In this document: positions 8,233-14,933 of the stretch, piece after piece
Layout: every line of letters starts with the position of its first letter
Position numbering within the stretch: the stretch's first letter is position 1
From: Pseudanabaena biceps PCC 7429
Lineage (GTDB): Bacteria; Cyanobacteriota; Cyanobacteriia; Pseudanabaenales; Pseudanabaenaceae
Direction of reading: 5' to 3'
Length of the DNA: 40,117 nt
NCBI RefSeq assembly: GCF_000332215.1
Contig: NZ_ALWB01000016.1
Coordinates: 1 to 40,117 of the forward strand
Notes under the pieces: generated by a model
What the model saw: the letters and a program-made list of their open reading frames with translations, nothing else
What the model was told of the DNA's origin: nothing
Database searches by the model: none
Made by a program: the position numbers and the translations under genes

Positions 8233-8354
8233 GATGTGGAGGATTAGGAGTTAGTAAACTAAGGTTCATGCTTACAAGATTTTTTGACTTTGGTAAGGGG
8301 GCATTCCATTGAAGGATAAACTATCAATGTTATTTGCTAGGGAGCTTTTTGAAG

Positions 8355-9176
8355 ATGAATCCTTTTAAGCGTGCTCTTTTCGATCCTAGTCGTAATTTAT
8401 TCCTTTTTATTGCGATCGCCCTGATTGGTTTACCTTTTATTGCCAATGGGATATTTGATTTGGTGTGGAATACTGGTGCTGATTGGCTCAAGGACTTGCT
8501 GAAGATTAAGGACAAAAGCACGGTTCAGATCGCTGGTCTAGCAATTATCATCGCAATTATGCTTTTGATAATTTATGGTACTGATTTTGTTTCTAATGTT
8601 GGAAGGTATCTTAGTAGGTTTTTTAGTCCTCGAGGCAATGCGATCGCCAAGGTTAGTGCTGTTACAAGGGATTATGCAGGCTTAATCGCGTTCATGAGTG
8701 CGAGATCTGATTCTCCCGCAGAATGGGCGATTCGCTTTCATTGCGACGAAGGCAGAAATAAAACCTTTCAGTATTGTTGGCTAATCTGTACAGAAAAGTC
8801 TGTAGTTGAGGCTGAGAACTTGGTGGCGAGGTTAGCGCGGGAGAGATGTTTGATGACGACAAGTATTTTTTTTGGTGATTATGTCATTAAAAATGAAAAT
8901 GCTCCTGATATGAGTTTGCTTGTACCTGAGGAGTTTGTGGATGATCCTAACTATATCCAGAGGTTGATACAAGGTATTTACTTGGATGCTGAAAGCAGAG
9001 GGATTAGCGAGTCAAAAATCATTGCTGACTATACGGGTGGTACGAAATCGATGACGGCAGGAATGGTGATTGCTTGCGCTAGTCCAAATCGACATTTGGA
9101 ATATATTGTTCAGTCCGATTTGCGTCCAATTATGGAGGTGGATATTTCTTATAATATGCGCCCAGTAAGGGGGTGA
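8355..9176 (+). CDS. Membrane-anchored CARF-like protein (two helices)
   Basis: This is a 273-residue protein. Two hydrophobic segments (about 13-36 and 57-80) are separated by a short polar loop containing charged residues. A soluble domain of about 170 residues follows, with alternating strands and helices (FQYCWLICTEKSV, then TSIFFGDYV) and the signature ADYTGGTKSMTAG at 224-236. D-x-TGGTK with a following small-residue helix is characteristic of CARF-type domains that bind cyclic oligoadenylate. The layout suggests a type III effector acting at the membrane, comparable in principle to Cam1, which however has one membrane helix. I set the start at ATG 8355 because AGGGAG lies 11 nt upstream; the frame also opens at TTG 8334. 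There is no visible nuclease motif, so any toxicity would come from the membrane part. Function is inferred. Confidence 0.75.
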   Translation: MNPFKRALFDPSRNLFLFIAIALIGLPFIANGIFDLVWNTGADWLKDLLKIKDKSTVQIAGLAIIIAIMLLIIYGTDFVSNVGRYLSRFFSPRGNAIAKVSAVTRDYAGLIAFMSARSDSPAEWAIRFHCDEGRNKTFQYCWLICTEKSVVEAENLVARLARERCLMTTSIFFGDYVIKNENAPDMSLLVPEEFVDDPNYIQRLIQGIYLDAESRGISESKIIADYTGGTKSMTAGMVIACASPNRHLEYIVQSDLRPIMEVDISYNMRPVRG

Positions 9177-9298
9177 GGGAAGGTGGAAGACGGAAGATTG
9201 AAGAATGAAAATATTTGCAGCAAATGCAGATACGTCATTTTCATCTTTTTCTTTCTTCCTACTTCTACCTTCCTTCTTCCGTTTTCCTCCTTTCTCTT
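9177..9298. repeat. GA/CT-rich microrepeats between convergent genes
   Basis: This is low-complexity sequence built from GGAAGGTGGAAGACGGAAGA-type units on the plus strand at 9177-9210 and their complement (CTTCTTCCG, TTCCTTCTTCCG) at about 9253-9290. The opposite orientations can pair. It lies between the convergent CARF and VapC-like genes. It is the first of at least ten copies of this unit between here and 14930. Confidence 0.7.
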
Positions 9299-9299
9299 T

Positions 9300-9719
9300 C
9301 TACTCTTGAAATAGATTCTGAAATGGTTCGGTGTTTTTCCAACGGTAGGTATTGAAGTCCCGATAGTCAACTGAAAGGATACGACCATGCCCTAGTTCTT
9401 CGGCAAGAATGACTAGGGACGCATCGGCTAAATCCATTGGTAAGTCTCTATATTTCTGCATCAGTTCTTCGATACGCAGACAGTGGGATGGATTAAGGTC
9501 AAATATTCGTAGATATCCTAATGCAATTTTACGGATAAATAATTTGGGTGCATCTACACCGACTCGTTTTTGCATCAAATAGCAGGTTTCAGTAACTACG
9601 CACCATGTTGTAATAAATTCTTCGTTCTCTAAGCTCTGAAATAATTTTGTTGCTGCTTGGTGAGCGGTATCTTTGCTGTTAGCAAGAGAAAGCCAGAAGC
9701 CCGTATCAACGATTACCAT
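9300..9719 (-). CDS. PIN-domain toxin, VapC-like
   Basis: This 139-residue protein has the PIN ribonuclease signature: Asp5 in VIVDTGFWL, Glu44 in VVTETCYL, Asp96 and/or Asp99 in MDLADASLV, and Asp118 in ILSVDYRDF. In VapC toxins these acids hold Mg2+ for cutting tRNA or rRNA. Its first 14 bp overlap the end of the antitoxin gene at 9706, the usual antitoxin-toxin arrangement with translational coupling. All acidic residues are present, so it looks active. The pair is beside the CRISPR genes, but I see nothing that ties it to them functionally. Confidence 0.88.
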   Translation of the reverse strand: MVIVDTGFWLSLANSKDTAHQAATKLFQSLENEEFITTWCVVTETCYLMQKRVGVDAPKLFIRKIALGYLRIFDLNPSHCLRIEELMQKYRDLPMDLADASLVILAEELGHGRILSVDYRDFNTYRWKNTEPFQNLFQE

Positions 9720-9945
9720 ATTTTAGATCGAGTTCTTTGCTTAAGTAGGTTTTGTAATTTGTTGAGAGGTCTGGTTCGGCTTCCATGCAACCGATAAAGT
9801 CCGACCAATTTTGGATGTTACTTTTTACGGAGGTTGGTTGATTAGCATGATAGCGATTTTTGAGAACACTTACCAGATCAAAGATCACTTGTTGTGCTTC
9901 AGGTGGTAACGTTGCGATTTCTTGCTGAATGGTGTTTAGGTTCAT
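9706..9945 (-). CDS. Antitoxin, VapB/DUF2281-like
   Basis: This 79-residue protein begins MNLNTIQQEIATLPPEAQQVIFDLVSVLK, the helix typical of the DUF2281 antitoxin group (LPPEAQ, then a hydrophobic helix). The C-terminal part (SDFIGCMEAEPDL) would wrap and inhibit the partner toxin. It precedes and overlaps the PIN-domain gene, so the pair should be one transcript. Such antitoxins usually repress their own promoter together with the toxin; I did not identify an operator in the upstream GA-rich repeats. Assignment rests on the helix pattern and the position before a PIN toxin. Confidence 0.75.
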   Translation of the reverse strand: MNLNTIQQEIATLPPEAQQVIFDLVSVLKNRYHANQPTSVKSNIQNWSDFIGCMEAEPDLSTNYKTYLSKELDLKYGNR

Positions 9946-9955
9946 CGTTTTAAAG

Positions 9956-10132
9956 ATGGAAGGCGGAAGATCGAAGAGGGGAATTTAAAGATGGAAGGCG
10001 GAAGATCGAAGAATGAATTTTTTTACGATCAAGTCAATTTTAGCATTTCTATACTTTTCTTGCTCCTCATCTTTTCTTCACTCTTCCGCCTTTAAATTTC
10101 CGTCTTCCGCCTTCACTCTTCCGTCTTTACCT
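9956..10132. repeat. GA-rich microrepeat cluster
   Basis: Two direct copies of a unit containing GATGGAAGGCGGAAGATCGA lie at about 9956-10014, and inverted copies follow at about 10072-10132. The inverted copies extend into the 3' end of the four-helix-bundle gene and encode its C-terminal tail (GRVKAEDGNLKAEE). Confidence 0.75.
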
Positions 10133-10467
10133 TTTGCCTTTTTCACCAAAGTCACAAATATCGCGATCAGTTCTTCGGCTTCTTGAATGAGGTTAGTTAA
10201 GTTAGATGCTTTGATAATCTCAGCTTCAGCTAATAGCTCTAGCCAGTAAATACTTTCTTCTAGTTCCTGAAGTCCAACTTCAATTTTACTAATGTATTCG
10301 GCATTCGATCGCGCACGGGTTGCCTCTCGGTAATGCGCCCCAACTGATGTTCCGCTTCTCAGTACTTGTTTGCCTAATACTTGGGCTTCGGTAGTTTTGG
10401 GTAGAGATGTATATAATTTCACGATTCTTAGTGCAAAGCTTTTAGTGCGATCGCGTAGGTCAAACAT
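10078..10467 (-). CDS. Four-helix-bundle protein (IVP/bAvd-like), copy 1
   Basis: This 129-residue, mostly helical protein matches the four-helix-bundle family TIGR02436 (23S rRNA intervening-sequence protein), with the recognisable RIVKLYTSLPKTTEAQVLGK, RSGTSVGAHYREA, and LELLAEAEII segments. The same fold is used by bAvd, the partner of diversity-generating retroelement reverse transcriptases. The last 17 or so residues are encoded by the GA-rich microrepeat and probably are not part of the fold. It lies at the distal end of CRISPR array 2, in the transcription direction of the array and of cas2 and RT-cas1. Over the first 112 residues it differs from the copy at 14411 at only two positions (T/S and T/A). 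Its function here is unknown; a role with RT-Cas1 is a hypothesis from position and fold. Confidence 0.85.
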   Translation of the reverse strand: MFDLRDRTKSFALRIVKLYTSLPKTTEAQVLGKQVLRSGTSVGAHYREATRARSNAEYISKIEVGLQELEESIYWLELLAEAEIIKASNLTNLIQEAEELIAIFVTLVKKAKGKDGRVKAEDGNLKAEE

Positions 10468-10621
10468 AATTAGAAAGACGGAAGAGGGAAATTTAAAGGC
10501 GGAAGAGGGAAGATCGAAGAATGAAAAAATTAGGAATTTAGTTCTATATTATTGCAGAAAATCTTCGATTTTTTCTTTATTTCTTCATTCTTCGATCTTC
10601 TTTCTTCGACCTTTTTCTCCC
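10468..10621. repeat. Distal flank of array 2 with microrepeats
   Basis: This AT-rich stretch lies between the four-helix-bundle gene and the leader-distal end of array 2. It contains GA-rich units (about 10475-10522), the complementary form (about 10575-10613), and TTATTGCAGAAA, which recurs at the same place beside array 3. The whole segment resembles 14780-14933, so it belongs to the duplicated unit. Confidence 0.65.
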
Positions 10622-11630
10622 GTTTCCGTCCCCTTGCGGGGTAATGGGTGTGAAACTTTCTGTTGACCAGCTAATCGTTCGTCCCGTTGGCAATAGGTTT
10701 CCGTCCCCTTGCGGGGTAATGGGTGTGAAACCGGAGAGATTGAAGACTTGATCGAGATTCTCAAAGATCGAGGTTTCCGTCCCCTTGCGGGGTAATGGGT
10801 GTGAAACATGACGAGGTAACTAGGGAAAGCGAGGCTTTAGCAGTTTCCGTCCCCTTGCGGGGTAATGGGTGTGAAACAAAGGAAACTGAACCTTATGACT
10901 GAGGTTGGTGTACAAATTATTGTTTCCGTCCCCTTGCGGGGTAATGGGTGTGAAACCTATTTTGCTGACGAAAAAGACGATGCTGTTACAATTACAGTTT
11001 CCGTCCCCTTGCGGGGTAATGGGTGTGAAACAAAATGGATAACCCAATACAGCATTTACACTATCTCCTGAAGTTTCCGTCCCCTTGCGGGGTAATGGGT
11101 GTGAAACTAGGACAAGTTAAATTGACATACTTTATCGTTGAAAAGTTTCCGTCCCCTTGCGGGGTAATGGGTGTGAAACTGGCGCGAACACAAGTGCCAA
11201 TGCTAGTGCATTCAGTTCGTTTCCGTCCCCTTGCGGGGTAATGGGTGTGAAACGATTATTGGTGAAGCCGCCGCAGAAACGTTTGTTTTTTCGTTTCCGT
11301 CCCCTTGCGGGGTAATGGGTGTGAAACACTTGTTTATTGTACTGTCAATGTTTTGCAATTACTTATTGTTTCCGTCCCCTTGCGGGGTAATGGGTGTGAA
11401 ACTAGCTGGTTAATTATTGCATTGCTATTTATCACTCCAAATTTGTTTCCGTCCCCTTGCGGGGTAATGGGTGTGAAACACTGTACTTGGCTATGGATCA
11501 TTTAAACAAAGTAGGTGAAGTTTCCGTCCCCTTGCGGGGTAATGGGTGTGAAACTACACTGAAGAATGGACAGGACCAAAAAGTAGATGAGTTCTGTTTC
11601 CGTCCCCTTGCGGGGTAATGGGTGTGAAAC
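10622..11630 (-). CRISPR. CRISPR array 2
   Basis: Fourteen identical 35-nt repeats are separated by 13 spacers of 35-44 nt (mean 39.9). On the minus strand the repeat reads GTTTCA, CACCCATT, ACCCCGCAAGGGG, then ACGGAAAC. Only the eight bases after GTTTCA differ from arrays 1 and 3. The leader-proximal end is at the right, next to cas2, so cas genes, leader and array run in one direction. The newest spacer would be 11555-11595. The spread of spacer lengths is typical of type III adaptation. No spacer target was sought, since that needs a database search. Confidence 0.98.
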
Positions 11631-11892
11631 TCCTCGTATTTTTGAGGCTTACACAGTAAAGCTTTTAATAGGGTCGATCTCCATAGGTCATTTATATAGT
11701 CAAAAAGCTTGCCAAATTTGCAACAAGACGACAAATATAAAAGCAGAAACCCTTATGGAGAGCGCGACCTCCAGAGGTAAACGTAATAATGCGGTTTTCA
11801 AGGTTCTTGCCACCTATGGAGGTGACTGCGAAAACTATAACGGCTAAACCAAGGTTTTGTCTAGTTTTATAACATTAAATTATGTAAAAACT
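11631..11892 (-). promoter_or_regulatory. Leader of CRISPR array 2
   Basis: This 262-nt block follows the array directly and is matched, with the same length and roughly 90% identity by eye, by 17149-17410 beside array 3. It starts with a CCTC-8 nt-GAGG hairpin (11632-11647). Motif copies of the CCTCCATAGG type lie at about 11679-11688, 11767-11778 and, inverted, 11812-11823. Blocks AAACCCTTATGGAGAGCG (11747-11764) and TAATGCGGTTTTCAAGGT (about 11787-11804) are shared with array 1. A TATATAAA on the minus strand near 11691-11698 could be part of a promoter, but I found no convincing -35. The right end overlaps the last codons of cas2. Confidence 0.8.
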
Positions 11893-12150
11893 GGGTGGCG
11901 GTGCTGGCGGATTGCTGCCAACAGTCAGAGCTTTGGGCAACGCATCCGACGGTATCCAGTATAACCGCACATTATCCTCTTGGGGCTTAACTCGTTTTTC
12001 GATTTTTTTGTGGAGTTTTTTCATCTCCTCAAGACTCACAAAACACTCAAACACACTTTCTTGCACACGCCGCCCATGCCCCTCAAGAAAATTTGATAAC
12101 TTGAGGCGACGCTTATCATCAGCAATATCGTAAACCACCAAAACTAGCAT
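11875..12150 (-). CDS. cas2: CRISPR adaptation protein Cas2
   Basis: This 91-residue protein opens MLVLVVYDIADDKRRLKLSNFLEGHG, the ferredoxin-like first strand with the conserved Asp8, followed by RRVQESVFECFVS and DNVRLYWI, all characteristic of Cas2. Cas2 dimerises and bridges two Cas1 dimers to integrate spacers at the leader end. The ATG follows the RT-cas1 stop codon with no gap (TAA-ATG), so the two are translationally coupled. The proline-rich tail (PPAPPPSFYII) reaches into the leader. The last six codons are within the stretch duplicated beside array 3. Length and motifs are normal. Confidence 0.95.
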   Translation of the reverse strand: MLVLVVYDIADDKRRLKLSNFLEGHGRRVQESVFECFVSLEEMKKLHKKIEKRVKPQEDNVRLYWIPSDALPKALTVGSNPPAPPPSFYII

Positions 12151-14244
12151 TTAGTCATTCCTGCGAAACGACTCATAGGGTGCTTCACCAAGCAAAGCCG
12201 AGCGATACCGCCAGATCTGATGCTGGATCACCCGTCGATAAGAGATTTTTTCCTTGAGGTCAGCATAAACGATCTGTAAAGAGATGCGCTCCTCAAAATG
12301 CTTGAGAAATACTCGCCTTGCCGCATCAGCCAAGTAAATGCCACCATCCTTGTCTGGATAGGTAAAATCAGTCGGTCTCAGAATTTTTTTGTTAATCAGA
12401 TTCATTACCAAAGTATCAACCACAGGCGATCTAAACTCCTCCATCAGATCAAAAGCCAAATGCGTCTCCTTACGATCGCTACGATGCAAATTTCCTAGAT
12501 AAGGATTTAAACCCTCCGCCAAAATCAAACTCAAAACATTGTTATAAAGCAACGTATAACCAAAACTCAACAACGAATTAACAGGATCTTTAGGCGGGCG
12601 GCGCGTTCTCCCCGTCAAACTAAAACCCTCATTCGTAATCAATAGCCCCAACGCCACAAAATAACGATTTGCCGCAATCCCCTCATAACCTCGCAAGCTT
12701 TCCAAAGTTTCAGCAGTCTCCACAGACTCAAGATCGGACGTAATTCCCGCGATCGCTGTCGTCACATCCTCCAACTGCCGCTTGCGATTTAGCCGCAGCA
12801 ACAACTGCTTCGAGTTCATCAACTTCCCCCAAATGATCGCCCTAGCCGTCTCTAGTTGAAAAGCAACATCCAATCGCCTTTGCCACTGTGCCTCCTCCGA
12901 AGGCAGATCGCAAAACTCCGAATTCCATAGCTGTCCTTTATATTCGCCCATCTGCGTCAAAAAGATCACAGGGATCTTTGCATCCAAACAAGCAGCGATC
13001 GCAGAGGTGGTTAGCTGAATATTGCCAAATACTAGGACTAGCTCAACTTCTGCGATCGGAATCTCCAATGCCGACTCTTTGAGCGGTTGCACCAAAAATC
13101 GTCCCTGCTCCTTCCGTAGCGTTGCGCCCTGATGCACCAGATAAAGTGTTGACATTCCCGTTGTCCAGATAGCCTCATCGGACTCAATTTTGACAGGTTT
13201 GACCTCACGCAAACTGTATCCCAAAACAACAAATAGCGGCGGTGGAATCGGCTGAGCCGAACTTTTGAGAGCCTCCAACATCGCCTTCTGCATCTGCGTT
13301 GGCTTGATCTGCGGATCGCTATAAACCAATTGCCCATCTGGACAAGGATCAACCGCCCCCCGCATATCCTCTTCCCTCTTCTCTCTTCCGCCTTCCGTCT
13401 TAACAATCACCTTCCCTGCAAAAGCATGACCCAAAAACCGAAACCCGCGATCAAAATCCACAATTCGGGTTTTATCAGGATGTAATTGCAGCCCTATTCC
13501 ATTCATTAAGTCTGCAACTTCATCTTTCGCCTCAACAATCCGCTTCTGACTGCGCGACATCACTACAAAATCATCAGCATAGCGCACCAGCTTTAACCCA
13601 GTTGCCGTAACAATTTCATCAAAGTCATCCAGATAAACATTCGCCAATATCGGCGAGATTGCCGAACCTTGAGAAATTCCTTTTTGGGGAAACATTAGTC
13701 CTTCTTTGGATAGAACTCCCACTGATAGCCAAGCCGATATCAGAGATAGAACTTCAGGTGCGGCAAGTCGTTCCGCAACCTCATCAAGCAATCTCTGCCA
13801 TAGAATATTTTCAAAATAGCGCACAACATCAGCATCAAGTACCCATTCATAGCCGCGATCGCGCCACTGGGCGATCTGCCGCACGGCACTCAAATGCGAT
13901 CGCCCAGGACGATAGGCAAAACTACAAGCCTCAAACTGCGGCTCTAGCAATGGATGCAGAATATTTAATAGGGCATGTTGCACAATGCGATCGCGAACTG
14001 TTGGTACGCCTAACTCTCGCCATCCACCAGCTTTTTTAGGAATGAATAACTGCCGCAATGGCATCGGGTGATAATAACCAGAAGCTAGCGATCGCCTCAG
14101 TTGGCTTAAATAAGCTTCAGAATTTTTAGCAAAATGGACTACACTTTCGCGATCGACACCCGCACATCCATTTTTTGCTGCAACCTTTTCCCATGCAAGC
14201 TGAAAGTTTTCTGGACTGAGGAATTTATCACTAAAATTCTGCAT
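12151..14244 (-). CDS. cas1: Reverse transcriptase-Cas1 fusion
   Basis: This is a 697-residue fusion. Residues 1-275 form a group II intron-type reverse transcriptase, with the first catalytic Asp in LDADVVRYF (D137/D139), the PQKGISQGSAISP block, and YADD at 222-225. Residues 335-697 form Cas1, with the catalytic Glu in GYEGIAANRYF (E521), His in LGNLHRSD (H587) and the acidic DLMEEF segment (599-604). There is no N-terminal Cas6 domain, unlike the Marinomonas enzyme. RT-Cas1 proteins allow spacers to be acquired from RNA as well as DNA in type III systems. The linker has a charged stretch, KTEGGREKREED (282-293), whose DNA is a copy of the local GA-rich microrepeat, so the linker grew by an in-frame insertion. 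No Shine-Dalgarno precedes the ATG at 14244. All catalytic residues are present. Confidence 0.96.
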   Translation of the reverse strand: MQNFSDKFLSPENFQLAWEKVAAKNGCAGVDRESVVHFAKNSEAYLSQLRRSLASGYYHPMPLRQLFIPKKAGGWRELGVPTVRDRIVQHALLNILHPLLEPQFEACSFAYRPGRSHLSAVRQIAQWRDRGYEWVLDADVVRYFENILWQRLLDEVAERLAAPEVLSLISAWLSVGVLSKEGLMFPQKGISQGSAISPILANVYLDDFDEIVTATGLKLVRYADDFVVMSRSQKRIVEAKDEVADLMNGIGLQLHPDKTRIVDFDRGFRFLGHAFAGKVIVKTEGGREKREEDMRGAVDPCPDGQLVYSDPQIKPTQMQKAMLEALKSSAQPIPPPLFVVLGYSLREVKPVKIESDEAIWTTGMSTLYLVHQGATLRKEQGRFLVQPLKESALEIPIAEVELVLVFGNIQLTTSAIAACLDAKIPVIFLTQMGEYKGQLWNSEFCDLPSEEAQWQRRLDVAFQLETARAIIWGKLMNSKQLLLRLNRKRQLEDVTTAIAGITSDLESVETAETLESLRGYEGIAANRYFVALGLLITNEGFSLTGRTRRPPKDPVNSLLSFGYTLLYNNVLSLILAEGLNPYLGNLHRSDRKETHLAFDLMEEFRSPVVDTLVMNLINKKILRPTDFTYPDKDGGIYLADAARRVFLKHFEERISLQIVYADLKEKISYRRVIQHQIWRYRSALLGEAPYESFRRND

Positions 14245-14410
14245 CAGAGGAGGAGGATAAAGGCGGAAGACGGAAGGTCGAAGAGGGAAGGGGAGGGATA
14301 AAGGCGGAAGTCGGAAGGTCGAAGAGGGAAGGGGGGAAATTAAGAATTTAGTTTTAGGCTAACACGACAATCTTAGCATTTCTATATTTTCCCTGCTCTT
14401 CATCTTTTCT
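14245..14410. repeat. Upstream region of RT-cas1 with microrepeats
   Basis: Two direct copies of AAAGGCGGAAGACGGAAGG followed by TCGAAGAGGGAAGG lie at about 14262-14336, and inverted units follow near 14400. Any promoter for RT-cas1 would be in this segment or read through from array 3 and the four-helix gene upstream on the same strand. I cannot place a promoter. Confidence 0.7.
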
Positions 14411-14779
14411 TCACTCTTCCGCCTTCGCTCTTCCGACTTTATCTTTTGCTTTTTTCACCAAAGTCACAAAAATCGCAATCAGTTCTTCCGCTTCTTGAAT
14501 GAGATTAGCTAAGTTAGATGCTTTGATAATCTCAGCTTCAGCTAATAGCTCTAGCCAGTAAATACTTTCTTCTAGCTCTTGCAGTCCAACTTCAATTTTA
14601 CTGATGTATTCCGCATTGGATCGCGCACGGGTTGCTTCTCGATAATGCGCCCCAACTGATGTTCCACTTCTCAGTACTTGTTTTCCTAATACTTGGGCTT
14701 CGGTGCTTTTGGGCAGTGATGTATATAATTTCACAATTCTCAATGCAAAGCTTTTGGTGCGATCACGTAGGTCAAACAT
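14411..14779 (-). CDS. Four-helix-bundle protein (IVP/bAvd-like), copy 2
   Basis: This 122-residue protein is nearly identical to copy 1 at 10078-10467, with two substitutions in the first 112 residues and a shorter repeat-derived tail (KDKVGRAKAEE). It belongs to the TIGR02436-type four-helix bundles, which include the bAvd accessory protein of diversity-generating retroelements. The gene lies directly upstream of RT-cas1 on the same strand, with about 165 bp between, and directly downstream of array 3. The two copies therefore bracket RT-cas1, cas2 and array 2. There is no sign of decay in either copy. The function is not known; RNA binding is plausible for this fold. Confidence 0.85.
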   Translation of the reverse strand: MFDLRDRTKSFALRIVKLYTSLPKSTEAQVLGKQVLRSGTSVGAHYREATRARSNAEYISKIEVGLQELEESIYWLELLAEAEIIKASNLANLIQEAEELIAIFVTLVKKAKDKVGRAKAEE

Positions 14780-14933
14780 AATAAGAAAGGCGGAAGAAGG
14801 AAGATTGAAGAGGGAAGAATAAAGACGGAAAAATGAAGATTGAAAATCAAGAATTCAATTTTATATTATTGCAGAAATTTCATATTTCTTTCTTCTTCAT
14901 TCTTCGATCTTCATTCTTCTCTCTTTCCCTTAC
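14780..14933. repeat. Distal flank of array 3 with microrepeats
   Basis: This is the counterpart of 10468-10621, with GA-rich units at about 14787-14840, TATATTATTGCAGAAA near 14863-14878, and the complementary CT-rich form at about 14890-14930. It separates the four-helix-bundle gene from the leader-distal repeat of array 3. I see no open frame of note. Confidence 0.65.

Noticed and set aside
12151-14244. Group II intron-encoded protein
   Set aside because: The frame continues into a full Cas1 domain with no maturase or endonuclease domain and no intron RNA structure evident.
10078-14779. Complete diversity-generating retroelement
   Set aside because: The RT is fused to Cas1, followed by cas2, and I saw no template/variable repeat pair or target protein. 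The similarity is limited to the bAvd-like fold.
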